Part shown: in pieces, positions 8,307 to 16,646 of the stretch
How the letters are laid out: every line of letters begins with the position of its first letter
Position numbering within the stretch: position 1 is the first letter of the stretch
From: Terriglobia bacterium
GTDB lineage: Bacteria > Acidobacteriota > Terriglobia > Terriglobales > Acidobacteriaceae
NCBI GenBank assembly: GCA_020073165.1
Contig: JAIQFP010000014.1
Span: forward strand, 1-64,000
Direction of reading: 5' to 3'
DNA: 64,000 bases
Position numbers and translations under genes: made by a program
Notes under the pieces: model-generated
What the model was told of the DNA's origin: nothing
The model's input: only the letters and a program-made list of their open reading frames with translations
The model's database searches: none

Positions 8307-9593
8307 ATGTTCAAGGTCCGCCAACATTCGATTCTCAGCCGCAGAGCCATCGTGGCATTGGCGATTGTGCTGGTTCTGGCGTTGATCGCGCCGGTCTCGC
8401 TCTACGGTGGCAAGAAAAAGAAGAATGCGGCCGTCGCTGCGAAGCCGCAGGAGCCGCGCTTCCCGGCAAATCTGGACACCTCCAAGCTGGTCTGGCCCGC
8501 GCCGCCAAATATTGCGCGCATCCGGTACCTGAGCTACTTCGCGGGCATGAAGATCGACTATGCCGGAGCGGAGAAAAAAAAGAAGAAGCAGGGCTGGATG
8601 GATCGCCTGGCTGGCGCGCAGCAAAAAGACGACGACCAGGTCATCAAGGAATTCCCCTTCCAGCTCCTGGGGCCATATGGCATTGCTTTCGATTCCAAGG
8701 GCCTGGTGTATGTCGCCGATCAGCGCGTAGGCGCGATCTTCATCTTCAACACCGAGACCCGGGACGTTCAGCTCATTCGCAACAAGTTTGAAGCCACCTT
8801 TGGCCTGATCAATGGCGTGGCGATTGACGCGGGCGACCGCCTGTTTGTTTCGGATGGGAAATTGCACCGTGTCCTGATCTTCGACCCCACCCATAAGGTC
8901 GAGGGGCAGATCACCGAGGGCTTGGTCGATCCGGTAGGGCTGGCGATCGACAGCGAGAACCGCTTCCTCTATGTCGTGGACACCCAGCAGGACCAAGTCA
9001 TTGTCTACGACGCCGACAGCCTCAAGCTGCTGCGCCGCATCGGAACCGGAGGCAAGAACCACTGGCTCACCGCCCCCGGCGACTTCGCCGCACCGTCGAA
9101 CGTTGCCCTCGACAAGGACGGCAACGTCTACGTGACCGATACCTTGAACAACCGGGTAGAGATCTTCGACGCGGACGGCAACTTCATCAGCTGGTTCGGC
9201 AAGCATGGCGATGGTCCGGGATACTTTGCCCGTCCCAAAGGGATTGCGCTGGACTGCGACGGCCATATCTGGGTCGCGGACGAGATGCAGGACCGCGTCC
9301 AGGTCTTTGATCGCCAGGGTGAACTGCTCGCCTTCTTCGGCGGACATGGGAACTATCCCGGCACGTTCGCGGCCCTGACAGGCGTGGCGATTGACAAGCA
9401 GAACCGGGTTTTTACGACCGAGCAATATCCCGGTCGAATGCAGATGTTCCGCTATATCACCGACGCTGAGGCAGCAGCCGAAAAAGCGCGGCGTGAGGCT
9501 GAACGTGAGCAAAAGTCAGGAAATTCGCAGAAGCCGGTGGATGCGCCGAAGGATGATGCGCAAGTCAAGGCATCAGGTTCCGCGGCGCAGTAG
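8307..9593 (+). CDS. Exported six-bladed NHL beta-propeller protein
   Basis: The 428-aa protein has an N-terminal signal or anchor (about 12-35), a lysine-rich stretch (GGKKKKN and later EKKKKKQ) and six NHL-type blades with the pattern GIAFDSKGLVYVAD...VFD, ending in a charged, low-complexity tail. Such propellers act as binding scaffolds; no catalytic site is apparent. A good ribosome binding site (AAGGAG) precedes ATG 8307; an in-frame ATG at 8283 directly after the previous stop is possible. A second propeller with the same layout is encoded at 13529-14632. Clustering with cytochromes suggests a role in assembling or organising them at the cell surface. Confidence 0.9.
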   Translation: MFKVRQHSILSRRAIVALAIVLVLALIAPVSLYGGKKKKNAAVAAKPQEPRFPANLDTSKLVWPAPPNIARIRYLSYFAGMKIDYAGAEKKKKKQGWMDRLAGAQQKDDDQVIKEFPFQLLGPYGIAFDSKGLVYVADQRVGAIFIFNTETRDVQLIRNKFEATFGLINGVAIDAGDRLFVSDGKLHRVLIFDPTHKVEGQITEGLVDPVGLAIDSENRFLYVVDTQQDQVIVYDADSLKLLRRIGTGGKNHWLTAPGDFAAPSNVALDKDGNVYVTDTLNNRVEIFDADGNFISWFGKHGDGPGYFARPKGIALDCDGHIWVADEMQDRVQVFDRQGELLAFFGGHGNYPGTFAALTGVAIDKQNRVFTTEQYPGRMQMFRYITDAEAAAEKARREAEREQKSGNSQKPVDAPKDDAQVKASGSAAQ

Positions 9594-9692
9594 GCGAGAA
9601 GGTTTTGGCGGTTTTTGGACTGCCGAAACGGGGATGGGCCAAGCCGGCGCCTGTCTCCGGCTGTAGTAGCAGTAAGCAGTAGTAGCAGTGAC

Positions 9693-9704
9693 GTGTTGCA
9701 ACAC
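9693..9704 (+). promoter_or_regulatory. Perfect 12-bp palindrome upstream of the tetrahaem cytochrome
   Basis: GTGTTGCAACAC is a perfect palindrome ending nine bases before the AGGAGG ribosome binding site of the tetrahaem gene. It sits in a 132-bp gap between genes of the cluster, where an internal promoter or operator would be expected. Two AGTAGCAGT direct repeats precede it. Confidence 0.35.
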
Positions 9705-9725
9705 ATCATTCAGGAGGTCTTATCA

Positions 9726-10604
9726 ATGAAGAAAGTATTCTTAGTACTGCTGATGGTTCTAGCCGTAGCAGGGTTCGCTCTGGCGCAGATCAAGAATCCG
9801 ACATCTGACGTCCTTGGAGCGCACCTCAACTATGGCCGTGGCTGCGCAGCCTGCCACGCTCCGCACAGCGGCGCGTACGGCAACGGTGCAGCCGGACATG
9901 CCGATAGCGGTTCCGGAAACATCGCCCTGTGGGGCCAGGATGTCGGTGCTCTTTTCGGGCAAACGATCATCACCGGCCAGAGCGAGCACGGAAGCTACTC
10001 GGAAACTCTGCCCGCAACCTGGGACAACTCCCGGCCGGACGTTGCCAACTTGCTGACTTGCCTGAGCTGCCACGACGGCAACTATGCCCAGGGCGCCATG
10101 ATGAAAAACACGGTGTATGAGACCTTACCGAGCACCTACGGGAACAAGAACTCCATCCCGACCCTGCTCGGCAACGACAACACCAGCACCAACAACTACC
10201 TGAACGACCACCCAGTGGGTATTAACGCCTACGTTGAGTGCGGTGGAACCTACGATTGGGATTGCTCGGAAACCAACGGCACCATCTCAATGAACGGACC
10301 GGGTTCTTCTGCCTTCGTTACGAACTATGGCTTTTTTGTCAGCCTGAAAGCCTACAACAGCAACGCCACGGTCATGTGCACGAGTTGCCACAACCAGCAC
10401 CTGATGAACGTGGTCAAGGTCACGACGGGGTCGAAGAGCGGCCTGCCCTCGGGCAACTACGCGACCATGTTCTTCATTCGCGCTCCGTACAACCCGGCCA
10501 GCGGCACCGCCGGATCGAACCAGACGGCGCAGTTCTGCCGCCAGTGTCACGGTGGCGAGGCCAACGAGATGAACGGTGGCCTGACCATACCGACAACCTT
10601 CTAA
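9726..10604 (+). CDS. Exported tetrahaem c-type cytochrome (candidate filament or surface subunit)
   Basis: The 292-aa protein has a classic signal peptide ending FALAQ (residue 21) and four CXXCH sites (C40, C112, C218, C271). The first is in the motif CAACHAPHSG, which recurs in the 12-haem protein of the cluster (CTYCHAPHSG) together with a following ALW or PLW. Two further cysteines, C172 and C180, may form a disulphide. The long loops are rich in Asn, Gly, Ser and Thr, as in secreted proteins. It has the best ribosome binding site of the cluster (AGGAGG), its own upstream gap and a terminator-like hairpin behind it, all pointing to high output. Similarity to OmcE-type nanowire cytochromes is a hypothesis from haem number and context only. 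Confidence 0.9.
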   Translation: MKKVFLVLLMVLAVAGFALAQIKNPTSDVLGAHLNYGRGCAACHAPHSGAYGNGAAGHADSGSGNIALWGQDVGALFGQTIITGQSEHGSYSETLPATWDNSRPDVANLLTCLSCHDGNYAQGAMMKNTVYETLPSTYGNKNSIPTLLGNDNTSTNNYLNDHPVGINAYVECGGTYDWDCSETNGTISMNGPGSSAFVTNYGFFVSLKAYNSNATVMCTSCHNQHLMNVVKVTTGSKSGLPSGNYATMFFIRAPYNPASGTAGSNQTAQFCRQCHGGEANEMNGGLTIPTTF

Positions 10605-10613
10605 CTGTAACCC

Positions 10614-10639
10614 GGGGAGAGAGCAATCTCTCCCCACTT
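10614..10639 (+). terminator. Terminator or attenuator hairpin after the tetrahaem cytochrome
   Basis: GGGGAGAGA (10614-10622) and TCTCTCCCC (10627-10635) form a perfect 9-bp stem closed by a GCAA tetraloop and followed by ACTTTT. It lies 10 bases beyond the stop of the tetrahaem gene and 27 bases before the foldase gene. The short T run suggests partial termination, giving more tetrahaem message than downstream message. Confidence 0.75.
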
Positions 10640-10665
10640 TTCAAACTGTGGGGCGAGGACAAATC

Positions 10666-11685
10666 ATGAAATCCAAGTTTTTCACCTGCGTGCTGGTCCT
10701 GGCAACACTCTCGCCAGTGTCGGCCCAGCTCGTGGCTTCCCACGCCTCTACCCAGACACCCAAGACCCCTGCGGCAGCCCCTCAGCCGACAGGCAAGGCG
10801 GTTGCCCGCGTAAACGGCGCGGTCTTGACCGACTATGACCTGCTGCGCGAGGAGTACACAATTTTTCCTTACGCGCGCCAGCACAACGGCAGCATTCCCA
10901 AAGAGATGGAAGCCGGGATTCGTGACGGCGCGATGCAGATGATCATCTTTGAAGAGCTGGTTTACCAGGAAGCGTTGCGGCGGAAGATGACGATACCCGC
11001 GCTGAAGCTACAGAAAGCGGAGAAGGACTTCCGCGGGCAGTTTCACAGTCCGGGCGAGTACGAGCGATTCTTGCAGACTGAGTTTCAGGGCTCCGGGCAG
11101 GCACTGCGCGACAAGATCCGGCGTTCCTTGCTGATCGACGCAATGCTCAAGGCCGAGGTGGACAGCAAGGCGGTTATTTCGGTGCCCGAGCTGCGGGCCG
11201 CTTACAACGCCAACCCGGCGCGCTTCGAGTACCCGGAATCTTTTGCCATTCAGACGATTTCGCTGCTGCCCCCGCAGAATGCGACGCCGCAGCAATTGGA
11301 AGAAGCGCGCAAACGGGCGGAGGCTGCGCTGCCCCAGGCCAAGGCGACGAAGAGTTACGAAGAATTCGGGGTACTCGCCGAGAAGATTTCTGAGGACGAC
11401 TATCGCGTGATGATGGGTGACCACAAGGCCGTGCCGCGCGCGAAGCTTGCGCCGCAAATGGTCCAGGCGCTGCTGGCCCTGCAGCCGGGGCAGGTCGCCG
11501 ACATCATCCACGTGGAACAGATTTATACCATCGTCCGGCTGAACCAGCACATTCCAGCCGGCAAAGCGAAGTTCGAAGAGGTGAAACAGCAGTTGAAGAA
11601 GGAACTGGAGCAGAAGAAAACCAACCAGCTCCGCTCCGGTCTGGGTAAGAAACTGCGGCAGAACGCCAAGATTGAGGTCTTGTAG
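10666..11685 (+). CDS. Exported peptidyl-prolyl isomerase / SurA-type chaperone (PpiC family)
   Basis: The 339-aa protein has a signal peptide (KSKFFTCVLVLATLSPVSAQ), a SurA-like N-terminal helical domain starting at VARVNGAVLTDYDLLREE, and a parvulin-like part around YEEFGVLAEKISED...LAPQMVQALLALQPGQVADIIH, with a helical C-terminus. It should act outside the cytoplasmic membrane on unfolded exported proteins. Lying between the tetrahaem cytochrome and the beta-barrel gene, it is probably a dedicated foldase for one of these. The start at 10666 gives the signal peptide directly; an in-frame start six codons upstream is less likely. Confidence 0.88.
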   Translation: MKSKFFTCVLVLATLSPVSAQLVASHASTQTPKTPAAAPQPTGKAVARVNGAVLTDYDLLREEYTIFPYARQHNGSIPKEMEAGIRDGAMQMIIFEELVYQEALRRKMTIPALKLQKAEKDFRGQFHSPGEYERFLQTEFQGSGQALRDKIRRSLLIDAMLKAEVDSKAVISVPELRAAYNANPARFEYPESFAIQTISLLPPQNATPQQLEEARKRAEAALPQAKATKSYEEFGVLAEKISEDDYRVMMGDHKAVPRAKLAPQMVQALLALQPGQVADIIHVEQIYTIVRLNQHIPAGKAKFEEVKQQLKKELEQKKTNQLRSGLGKKLRQNAKIEVL

Positions 11686-11708
11686 ACACGGCGAAAGGCT
11701 GGCATGCA

Positions 11709-13547
11709 GTGCGTAGGCGTTTCCAAATCGGGTGGGTAACGGTAGCCGGACTTGTGCTCTTCGTGCTGCCGGCTGCGGGGCAGGTCCAGGTCGGGGATAA
11801 CCTCAGCATGAACCTGACCGGCAATGTCTCCGCAGGATACTCGGCAACCTATGGCAACTTGATGGACTCCTCCCACAACCTGAGTTTTGGAGGCAACGGC
11901 ACGCTCTCGGGTTCTTACTACGATCCGAATTTTCTGTCCTTCAATTTCACTCCCTATTACGATCAATCGCGGGCCAACTCCAACTATCAATCCATCTCCG
12001 CCGCCACCGGCTTCGACTTTTCCAGCGGAATCTTCAGCGGCAGCCACTTTCCCGGATCGATCACCTTCGCCAAGGCGTACAACAGCCAGGGAAGCTTCGC
12101 CGTTCCGGGGGCGGCCGATTTCACCACCCACGGGGACAGCACCACCTTCGGTGTCAACTGGAGCGAACTGGTTCCCGATTTGCCGAGCCTGTCGTTCGGT
12201 TATCAGCAGGGCAGCAACGAATACTCCGTTTATGGAACCAATGACACCGGCAGCTCCCATCACCATGCCTTCAATGTTCGGTCCGGTTACCTCCTCGAAG
12301 GGTTTAACCTCAGCGCGTATTACTCCAAGGGAGCATCGCAGTCTCTGATCCCACAGGTTGTGGGGAACACGGCACAGCCGGAGAGCACAGACTCTGACAG
12401 CAGTGCGTACGGATTCGCGGTGTCACACAGCCTTCCTCTCCGGGGCCAGTTCTCCGCGGGCTTCAACCGCTCCGACATCAACAGTCACTATCTGGGGTAC
12501 AACTATAACGGCACCATTGATACAGTCGACGCCAGCGTGAGTGCGCAACCGACCAACAAACTGCATCTGGCGGTGAGTGCGAACTATACCGACAACCTTA
12601 ACGGAGTGTTGTACCAATCCATCGTTCCTACTGCCGGTGCGGTAGTGCCCTCCAATCAGGAGTCGTCGAGCGCGACTGACTTGCTGGGCTCTGCGAGCTA
12701 CAACATCTTGCCGAACCTGCAAACGCAAGTGTATGCCGACCGCCGCACCCAACAATTCCTTGGACAGGACTATGGAGCGACCGGCTACGGAGCAGGAGTC
12801 AGCTACGGGCGCGATCTTCTCGGCGGCTCGATCAGCACTTCTGTATTCCTCATCGACAACACCCTGGACCACAGCGACCAAAACTCGCTCGGTCTGAACA
12901 CTTCCGTGAGCTACAACCGGAGGCTCGGCAACTGGTCCTTTGGAGGATCTTTCAACTACGCCCAGAACGTACAAACCCTGCTGGTCACGTACACGACTTC
13001 GTACTACAACTACTCGATGAATGTAAGACGCCGGTTCACGCGCCAGTTGGTATGGACCGCAAGCGCGGGATTCTCGCAGACCGGACTCACCACCCAGAGG
13101 GATACCGGTAACAAGAGTCAAAGCTTCTCCACCGGGCTTGGGTATGGGCGTTGGATCAGTGCAAATGGTTCGTACTCGCGAGCCGATGGGCACGGTCTTG
13201 TGTATGGAGGTGGGATCACGCCAATCCCGCTGCCGCCCGTAGTGCCGGACAACCTGCTGATCCTCTACGGCGGTAGGAGTTATTCCTTTTCGGCGTCGAG
13301 CACGCCGATTCGCCGCTTTACCGTGTCCGCAGGCTTCTCCAAGGCGAACAGCAATACGTTCAATGCCGGCCTGGGGTCCTGGAACTCCGTTGAACAGTTT
13401 AATACCCTGATCCAATACCAATTCCGTAAGATGTACTTCACAAGCGGGTATGCCCGGCTTGTGCAGGGGTTCAGCGCATCGGGCACTCCGCCAGCCAAAG
13501 TGTCGTCGTTTTTTGTAGGAGTGTCCAGATGGTTCAATTTCTTCTAA
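11709..13547 (+). CDS. Outer-membrane beta-barrel protein of the cytochrome cluster
   Basis: The 612-aa protein starts with GTG and has a signal peptide (MRRRFQIGW...LPAAGQ). The rest alternates polar and hydrophobic/aromatic residues in short strands separated by Asn, Gly and Ser-rich turns, as in a large monomeric outer-membrane barrel, and it ends in Phe (VSRWFNFF), the usual signal for the BAM machinery. There are no CXXCH motifs. Set among multihaem cytochromes, it is a good candidate for the porin sheath of a porin-cytochrome conduit, analogous in role to MtrB or to the barrel components of Geobacter clusters; sequence family was not established. Its 3' end overlaps the next gene by 19 bp. 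Confidence 0.82.
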   Translation: MRRRFQIGWVTVAGLVLFVLPAAGQVQVGDNLSMNLTGNVSAGYSATYGNLMDSSHNLSFGGNGTLSGSYYDPNFLSFNFTPYYDQSRANSNYQSISAATGFDFSSGIFSGSHFPGSITFAKAYNSQGSFAVPGAADFTTHGDSTTFGVNWSELVPDLPSLSFGYQQGSNEYSVYGTNDTGSSHHHAFNVRSGYLLEGFNLSAYYSKGASQSLIPQVVGNTAQPESTDSDSSAYGFAVSHSLPLRGQFSAGFNRSDINSHYLGYNYNGTIDTVDASVSAQPTNKLHLAVSANYTDNLNGVLYQSIVPTAGAVVPSNQESSSATDLLGSASYNILPNLQTQVYADRRTQQFLGQDYGATGYGAGVSYGRDLLGGSISTSVFLIDNTLDHSDQNSLGLNTSVSYNRRLGNWSFGGSFNYAQNVQTLLVTYTTSYYNYSMNVRRRFTRQLVWTASAGFSQTGLTTQRDTGNKSQSFSTGLGYGRWISANGSYSRADGHGLVYGGGITPIPLPPVVPDNLLILYGGRSYSFSASSTPIRRFTVSAGFSKANSNTFNAGLGSWNSVEQFNTLIQYQFRKMYFTSGYARLVQGFSASGTPPAKVSSFFVGVSRWFNFF

Positions 13548-14632
13548 ATGGGGTGCAAGGAAGAAGCGTGCGGCGGCTGGTGGCGGGCTGCGCACTGCTT
13601 TTGCTGCTGACGCCGTCCTGGGCAGCCCGATCTTCCCAACAGAAAGCCGCTGAGCCAGCGCCTCCAGACCTGATGCTGCAGGGTGGCCGCAAGCTCGCCT
13701 GGGAGCGCAGCTTCAATTGGGAACGCGAGGTGAAGCCGAAACGCGGCTTCTGGAATCGGCTTCTGGATGTGGTTGCCGGAGAGCCCGAATTCCACGTACT
13801 GATCCGCCCCTACAGCATTGTGACCGATTCGCGCGGACGAGTCATAGTCACCGATCCGGGCGCGCCCGGGGTCCATCTTTTCGATTTTGCCCAGCAGAAG
13901 TACAAGTTCATCTCACGGGCGGAAAAAGAGAACGACCCCATGCTCGCTCCGCAATGCGTCGCCGTGGATGCGCAGGACAACATCTATGTCACCGATTCGG
14001 ACTCGGGCAAGATCTTCGTGTTCGACGCCAACGGAAAGTATCAGCGCGCGATCGGCAGCCTGAAAGGCGGCGAGGGCTATTTCAAGCGTCCCACCGGAAT
14101 CGCGGTGGACTCCTCCACGCAGCGAATTTATGTCACTGACACCTTGCGCAACCAGATTTTCATGCTCGATCTGCAAGGCAGCGTCCTGCAGAAGATTGGC
14201 AAGACCGGCACCGGCAATGGCGAATTCAATTATCCGACCGAGCTCCGCCTGGATGGCCAGGACCTGATCGTGGTGGACGCGATGAATTTCCGGGTGCAAG
14301 TACTGGACCGGTCGGGAACGTTCAAGTACGCCATCGGGAAGATCGGCGACAGCACGGGAGACATGTTCCGCCCGAAAGGAGTCGCGGTCGACTCCGAGGG
14401 AGACCTCTACGTGGTGGACGGATTGTGGGGCCTGGTGCAGGTGTTTAACCGGCAGGGCCAGTTGCTCTACTACTTCGGAGGCCACGGTACGGGCGCGGGG
14501 CAGTTCCAGTTGCCCGCGGGTCTCTTCATCGATCGCAATGACCGCATCTTTGTGGTCGATTCCTATAACCATCGTATTCAGGTGTTTCACTACTTTGGGC
14601 TACCGAAACAGGCCAGAGGGGGTATGCAGTGA
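13529..14632 (+). CDS. Second exported six-bladed NHL beta-propeller protein
   Basis: The 367-aa protein has a signal peptide (RRLVAGCALLLLLTPSWAA) and six NHL blades (for example RPTGIAVDSSTQRIYVTD and RPKGVAVDSEGDLYVVD). It resembles the propeller at 8307-9593 in layout, including the Trp-containing segment before the first blade (KRGFWNRLLDVVAG compared with KQGWMDRLAG), so the two look like paralogues. The start codon lies inside the barrel gene and has GGAG in front; the stop overlaps the GTG of the next gene. This tight coupling indicates co-translation of barrel, propeller and cytochrome. The Cys in VAGC precedes the hydrophobic core, so it is not a lipobox. Confidence 0.9.
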   Translation: MVQFLLNGVQGRSVRRLVAGCALLLLLTPSWAARSSQQKAAEPAPPDLMLQGGRKLAWERSFNWEREVKPKRGFWNRLLDVVAGEPEFHVLIRPYSIVTDSRGRVIVTDPGAPGVHLFDFAQQKYKFISRAEKENDPMLAPQCVAVDAQDNIYVTDSDSGKIFVFDANGKYQRAIGSLKGGEGYFKRPTGIAVDSSTQRIYVTDTLRNQIFMLDLQGSVLQKIGKTGTGNGEFNYPTELRLDGQDLIVVDAMNFRVQVLDRSGTFKYAIGKIGDSTGDMFRPKGVAVDSEGDLYVVDGLWGLVQVFNRQGQLLYYFGGHGTGAGQFQLPAGLFIDRNDRIFVVDSYNHRIQVFHYFGLPKQARGGMQ

Positions 14633-16590
14633 AATCCAGAATTCTATTATCGTGCGTGATCCTCCTTCTGGCCGGGAGTTCACTGTGGGCGCAACTTGGG
14701 GGAGATGTGATCGGCGTTCACGATCTGGGACCGGGAAGCAAGTCTCCCACGACCGGAGCTCGGACCGATTTCTGTACCTACTGCCACGCGCCTCACTCGG
14801 GAATTACCGCCAGCACCGCTCCGCTCTGGAACCAAACGCTGACTACGCAGACTTACACGACCTACACCAGCACCAGTTATCACCAGACTGGCAATGCCCA
14901 GCCGATGCTGGGGAGCGACAGCAACCTGTGTCTGAGTTGCCATGACGGGACGGTTGCACCAGGAACGACGGCCGTCTTCGGCCAGGTAGCCATGATAGGT
15001 TCCATGAGCGGTAGCGATGTCTTCGGGACCAGCCTGCAATCGTCCCACCCCTTCAGCCTGGTTCTGCCCATCAAGGACGCCGCCGACCTGGTGGAGACAC
15101 TAGCTTCCAAGGGCACCACCGCCGACCCAACCGGCGCCATCAGACTCATCAACGGAAATGTCGAGTGCACTTCCTGCCACAACCCGCATGTGCAGGCAAA
15201 GGATGCGATCGCGCAGGACTTTCTGGTAAAGGACAGTTCAAAGGGCGCGATGTGCCTGGCTTGCCATGACCCCAATCGCGTCCTGGAAGGGCAGACCAAC
15301 CCCCTCAACGGTTGGTACACAAGTATTCATGCCATTGCGACCGATGCCATAGACAACCTGCCCTACCCAACTTTGGATCAGAACGCATGCGTTTCCTGCC
15401 ACACCAATCACAATGCCCCCGGCGCGGAGTGGTTGCTGCGGGGCGCGGGAGACCAGGACTGCCTGGACTGCCATTCCGGATCCAGCAATGCTGGGAATAT
15501 CACGGAGGCGAACTTCCCCGGCCGTAGTACGGCCAGGCTTCCCGCGGTTGTGGCTCCTGCCAGTGTGACGGCGAAGCTCAACGTAGCCGCCGAGTACGCC
15601 AAGATTGGCCACCCGCTATTCTCGGGGGCTAACCCGGTTGCGATGAGAGCGAAATCCAGGATTCGGACTCAGAGTGCGGACCCCAACAATCCTTCGCTAT
15701 CGGGCTGTATCGACTGCCATGATCCTCACTCTGTGCAAAGTGTCACGAGCTTCAGCCCGGCGCCGGGTGTTCGCCCTTCGCAGAAAGCGCTTGTGGGGGT
15801 CAGCGAGAAGGATGGAGTGACCCTGCTTCGCCCGGCGCAGAATCAATTCGAAACCTGTTTGCGCTGCCACGGCGTCAACTCGAGCAAGATGTCGAGCAGT
15901 GCGAAGTACGGGTACGAACCGGTGCGGTTAGCATCGACCAGCGACCCGCTGAACGTGATCCCGCAATTCGGCGTGACTGCAGCCTCAAGTCATCCGGTTT
16001 TTCATCCCCGCAGCAGCCCGCTGCCGCAACCCAGCCTTCTGCCCAACATGTGGAACCTGAATGGCACCACCGAAGGGCGTGCGATGGGTGTCCAGATCTT
16101 TTGTACCGATTGCCACAACAGCGATGACAACCGGGAATTCGGAGGCACCGGGCCCAGCGGGCCGCACGGTTCGAAGTGGAGCCACATCTTGGAGCGCCGC
16201 TACGAGTTCAGCCAGACGCCCGCTCCGGGACAACTTATAACAAACCTGAACCCGAGTCCTGATCTCAGCGTCAACGGCCCGTATGCACTGTGCGGCAAGT
16301 GCCACAACCTGTCAAACATCATGCAGAACGCCAGCTTCAAACAGCATTCATCCCACATCAATGCGGGCTTGAGTTGCTCGACTTGCCACACGGCACATGG
16401 CATGGGAGCCACGAGCACAAATATTTCCGGGCAGCGACTGGTGAACTTCGACGTCAGTGTGGTCGGGCCCAACGCGACGTATCCCATTTCCTATAACCGC
16501 GACAGCAACACGTGTACTCTCACTTGCCACAACACGGCGCATAATCCTGATGGCACGGTAGTTGCAGCTGGTGTCGGCAGGAAGAAGTAA
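14629..16590 (+). CDS. Multihaem c-type cytochrome, 11 CXXCH plus one CX3CH motif
   Basis: The 653-aa protein begins with GTG overlapping the previous stop and has a signal peptide (KSRILLSCVILLLAGSSLWAQ). Eleven CXXCH motifs start at C49 (CTYCHAPHSG, shared in form with the tetrahaem protein). The last haem site is non-standard: C629-T-L-T-C633-H634, a CX3CH spacing. Haem density is lower than in the 16-haem protein, leaving room for larger folded domains, as in cell-surface cytochromes. It is probably the outer-face partner of the barrel protein; whether it is surface-exposed cannot be read from the sequence. No lipobox is visible. Confidence 0.93.
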   Translation: MKSRILLSCVILLLAGSSLWAQLGGDVIGVHDLGPGSKSPTTGARTDFCTYCHAPHSGITASTAPLWNQTLTTQTYTTYTSTSYHQTGNAQPMLGSDSNLCLSCHDGTVAPGTTAVFGQVAMIGSMSGSDVFGTSLQSSHPFSLVLPIKDAADLVETLASKGTTADPTGAIRLINGNVECTSCHNPHVQAKDAIAQDFLVKDSSKGAMCLACHDPNRVLEGQTNPLNGWYTSIHAIATDAIDNLPYPTLDQNACVSCHTNHNAPGAEWLLRGAGDQDCLDCHSGSSNAGNITEANFPGRSTARLPAVVAPASVTAKLNVAAEYAKIGHPLFSGANPVAMRAKSRIRTQSADPNNPSLSGCIDCHDPHSVQSVTSFSPAPGVRPSQKALVGVSEKDGVTLLRPAQNQFETCLRCHGVNSSKMSSSAKYGYEPVRLASTSDPLNVIPQFGVTAASSHPVFHPRSSPLPQPSLLPNMWNLNGTTEGRAMGVQIFCTDCHNSDDNREFGGTGPSGPHGSKWSHILERRYEFSQTPAPGQLITNLNPSPDLSVNGPYALCGKCHNLSNIMQNASFKQHSSHINAGLSCSTCHTAHGMGATSTNISGQRLVNFDVSVVGPNATYPISYNRDSNTCTLTCHNTAHNPDGTVVAAGVGRKK

Positions 16591-16646
16591 AGACCACACA
16601 GGGAAGGTTCTTGTGGAGTCCACAATCCCCTGCTCCGAGGATTCCG

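Noticed and set aside
13560-13625. Lipobox-like VAGC in the second NHL propeller
   Set aside because: The Cys comes before the hydrophobic core of the signal peptide, whereas a lipobox follows it; cleavage after SWAA is more likely.
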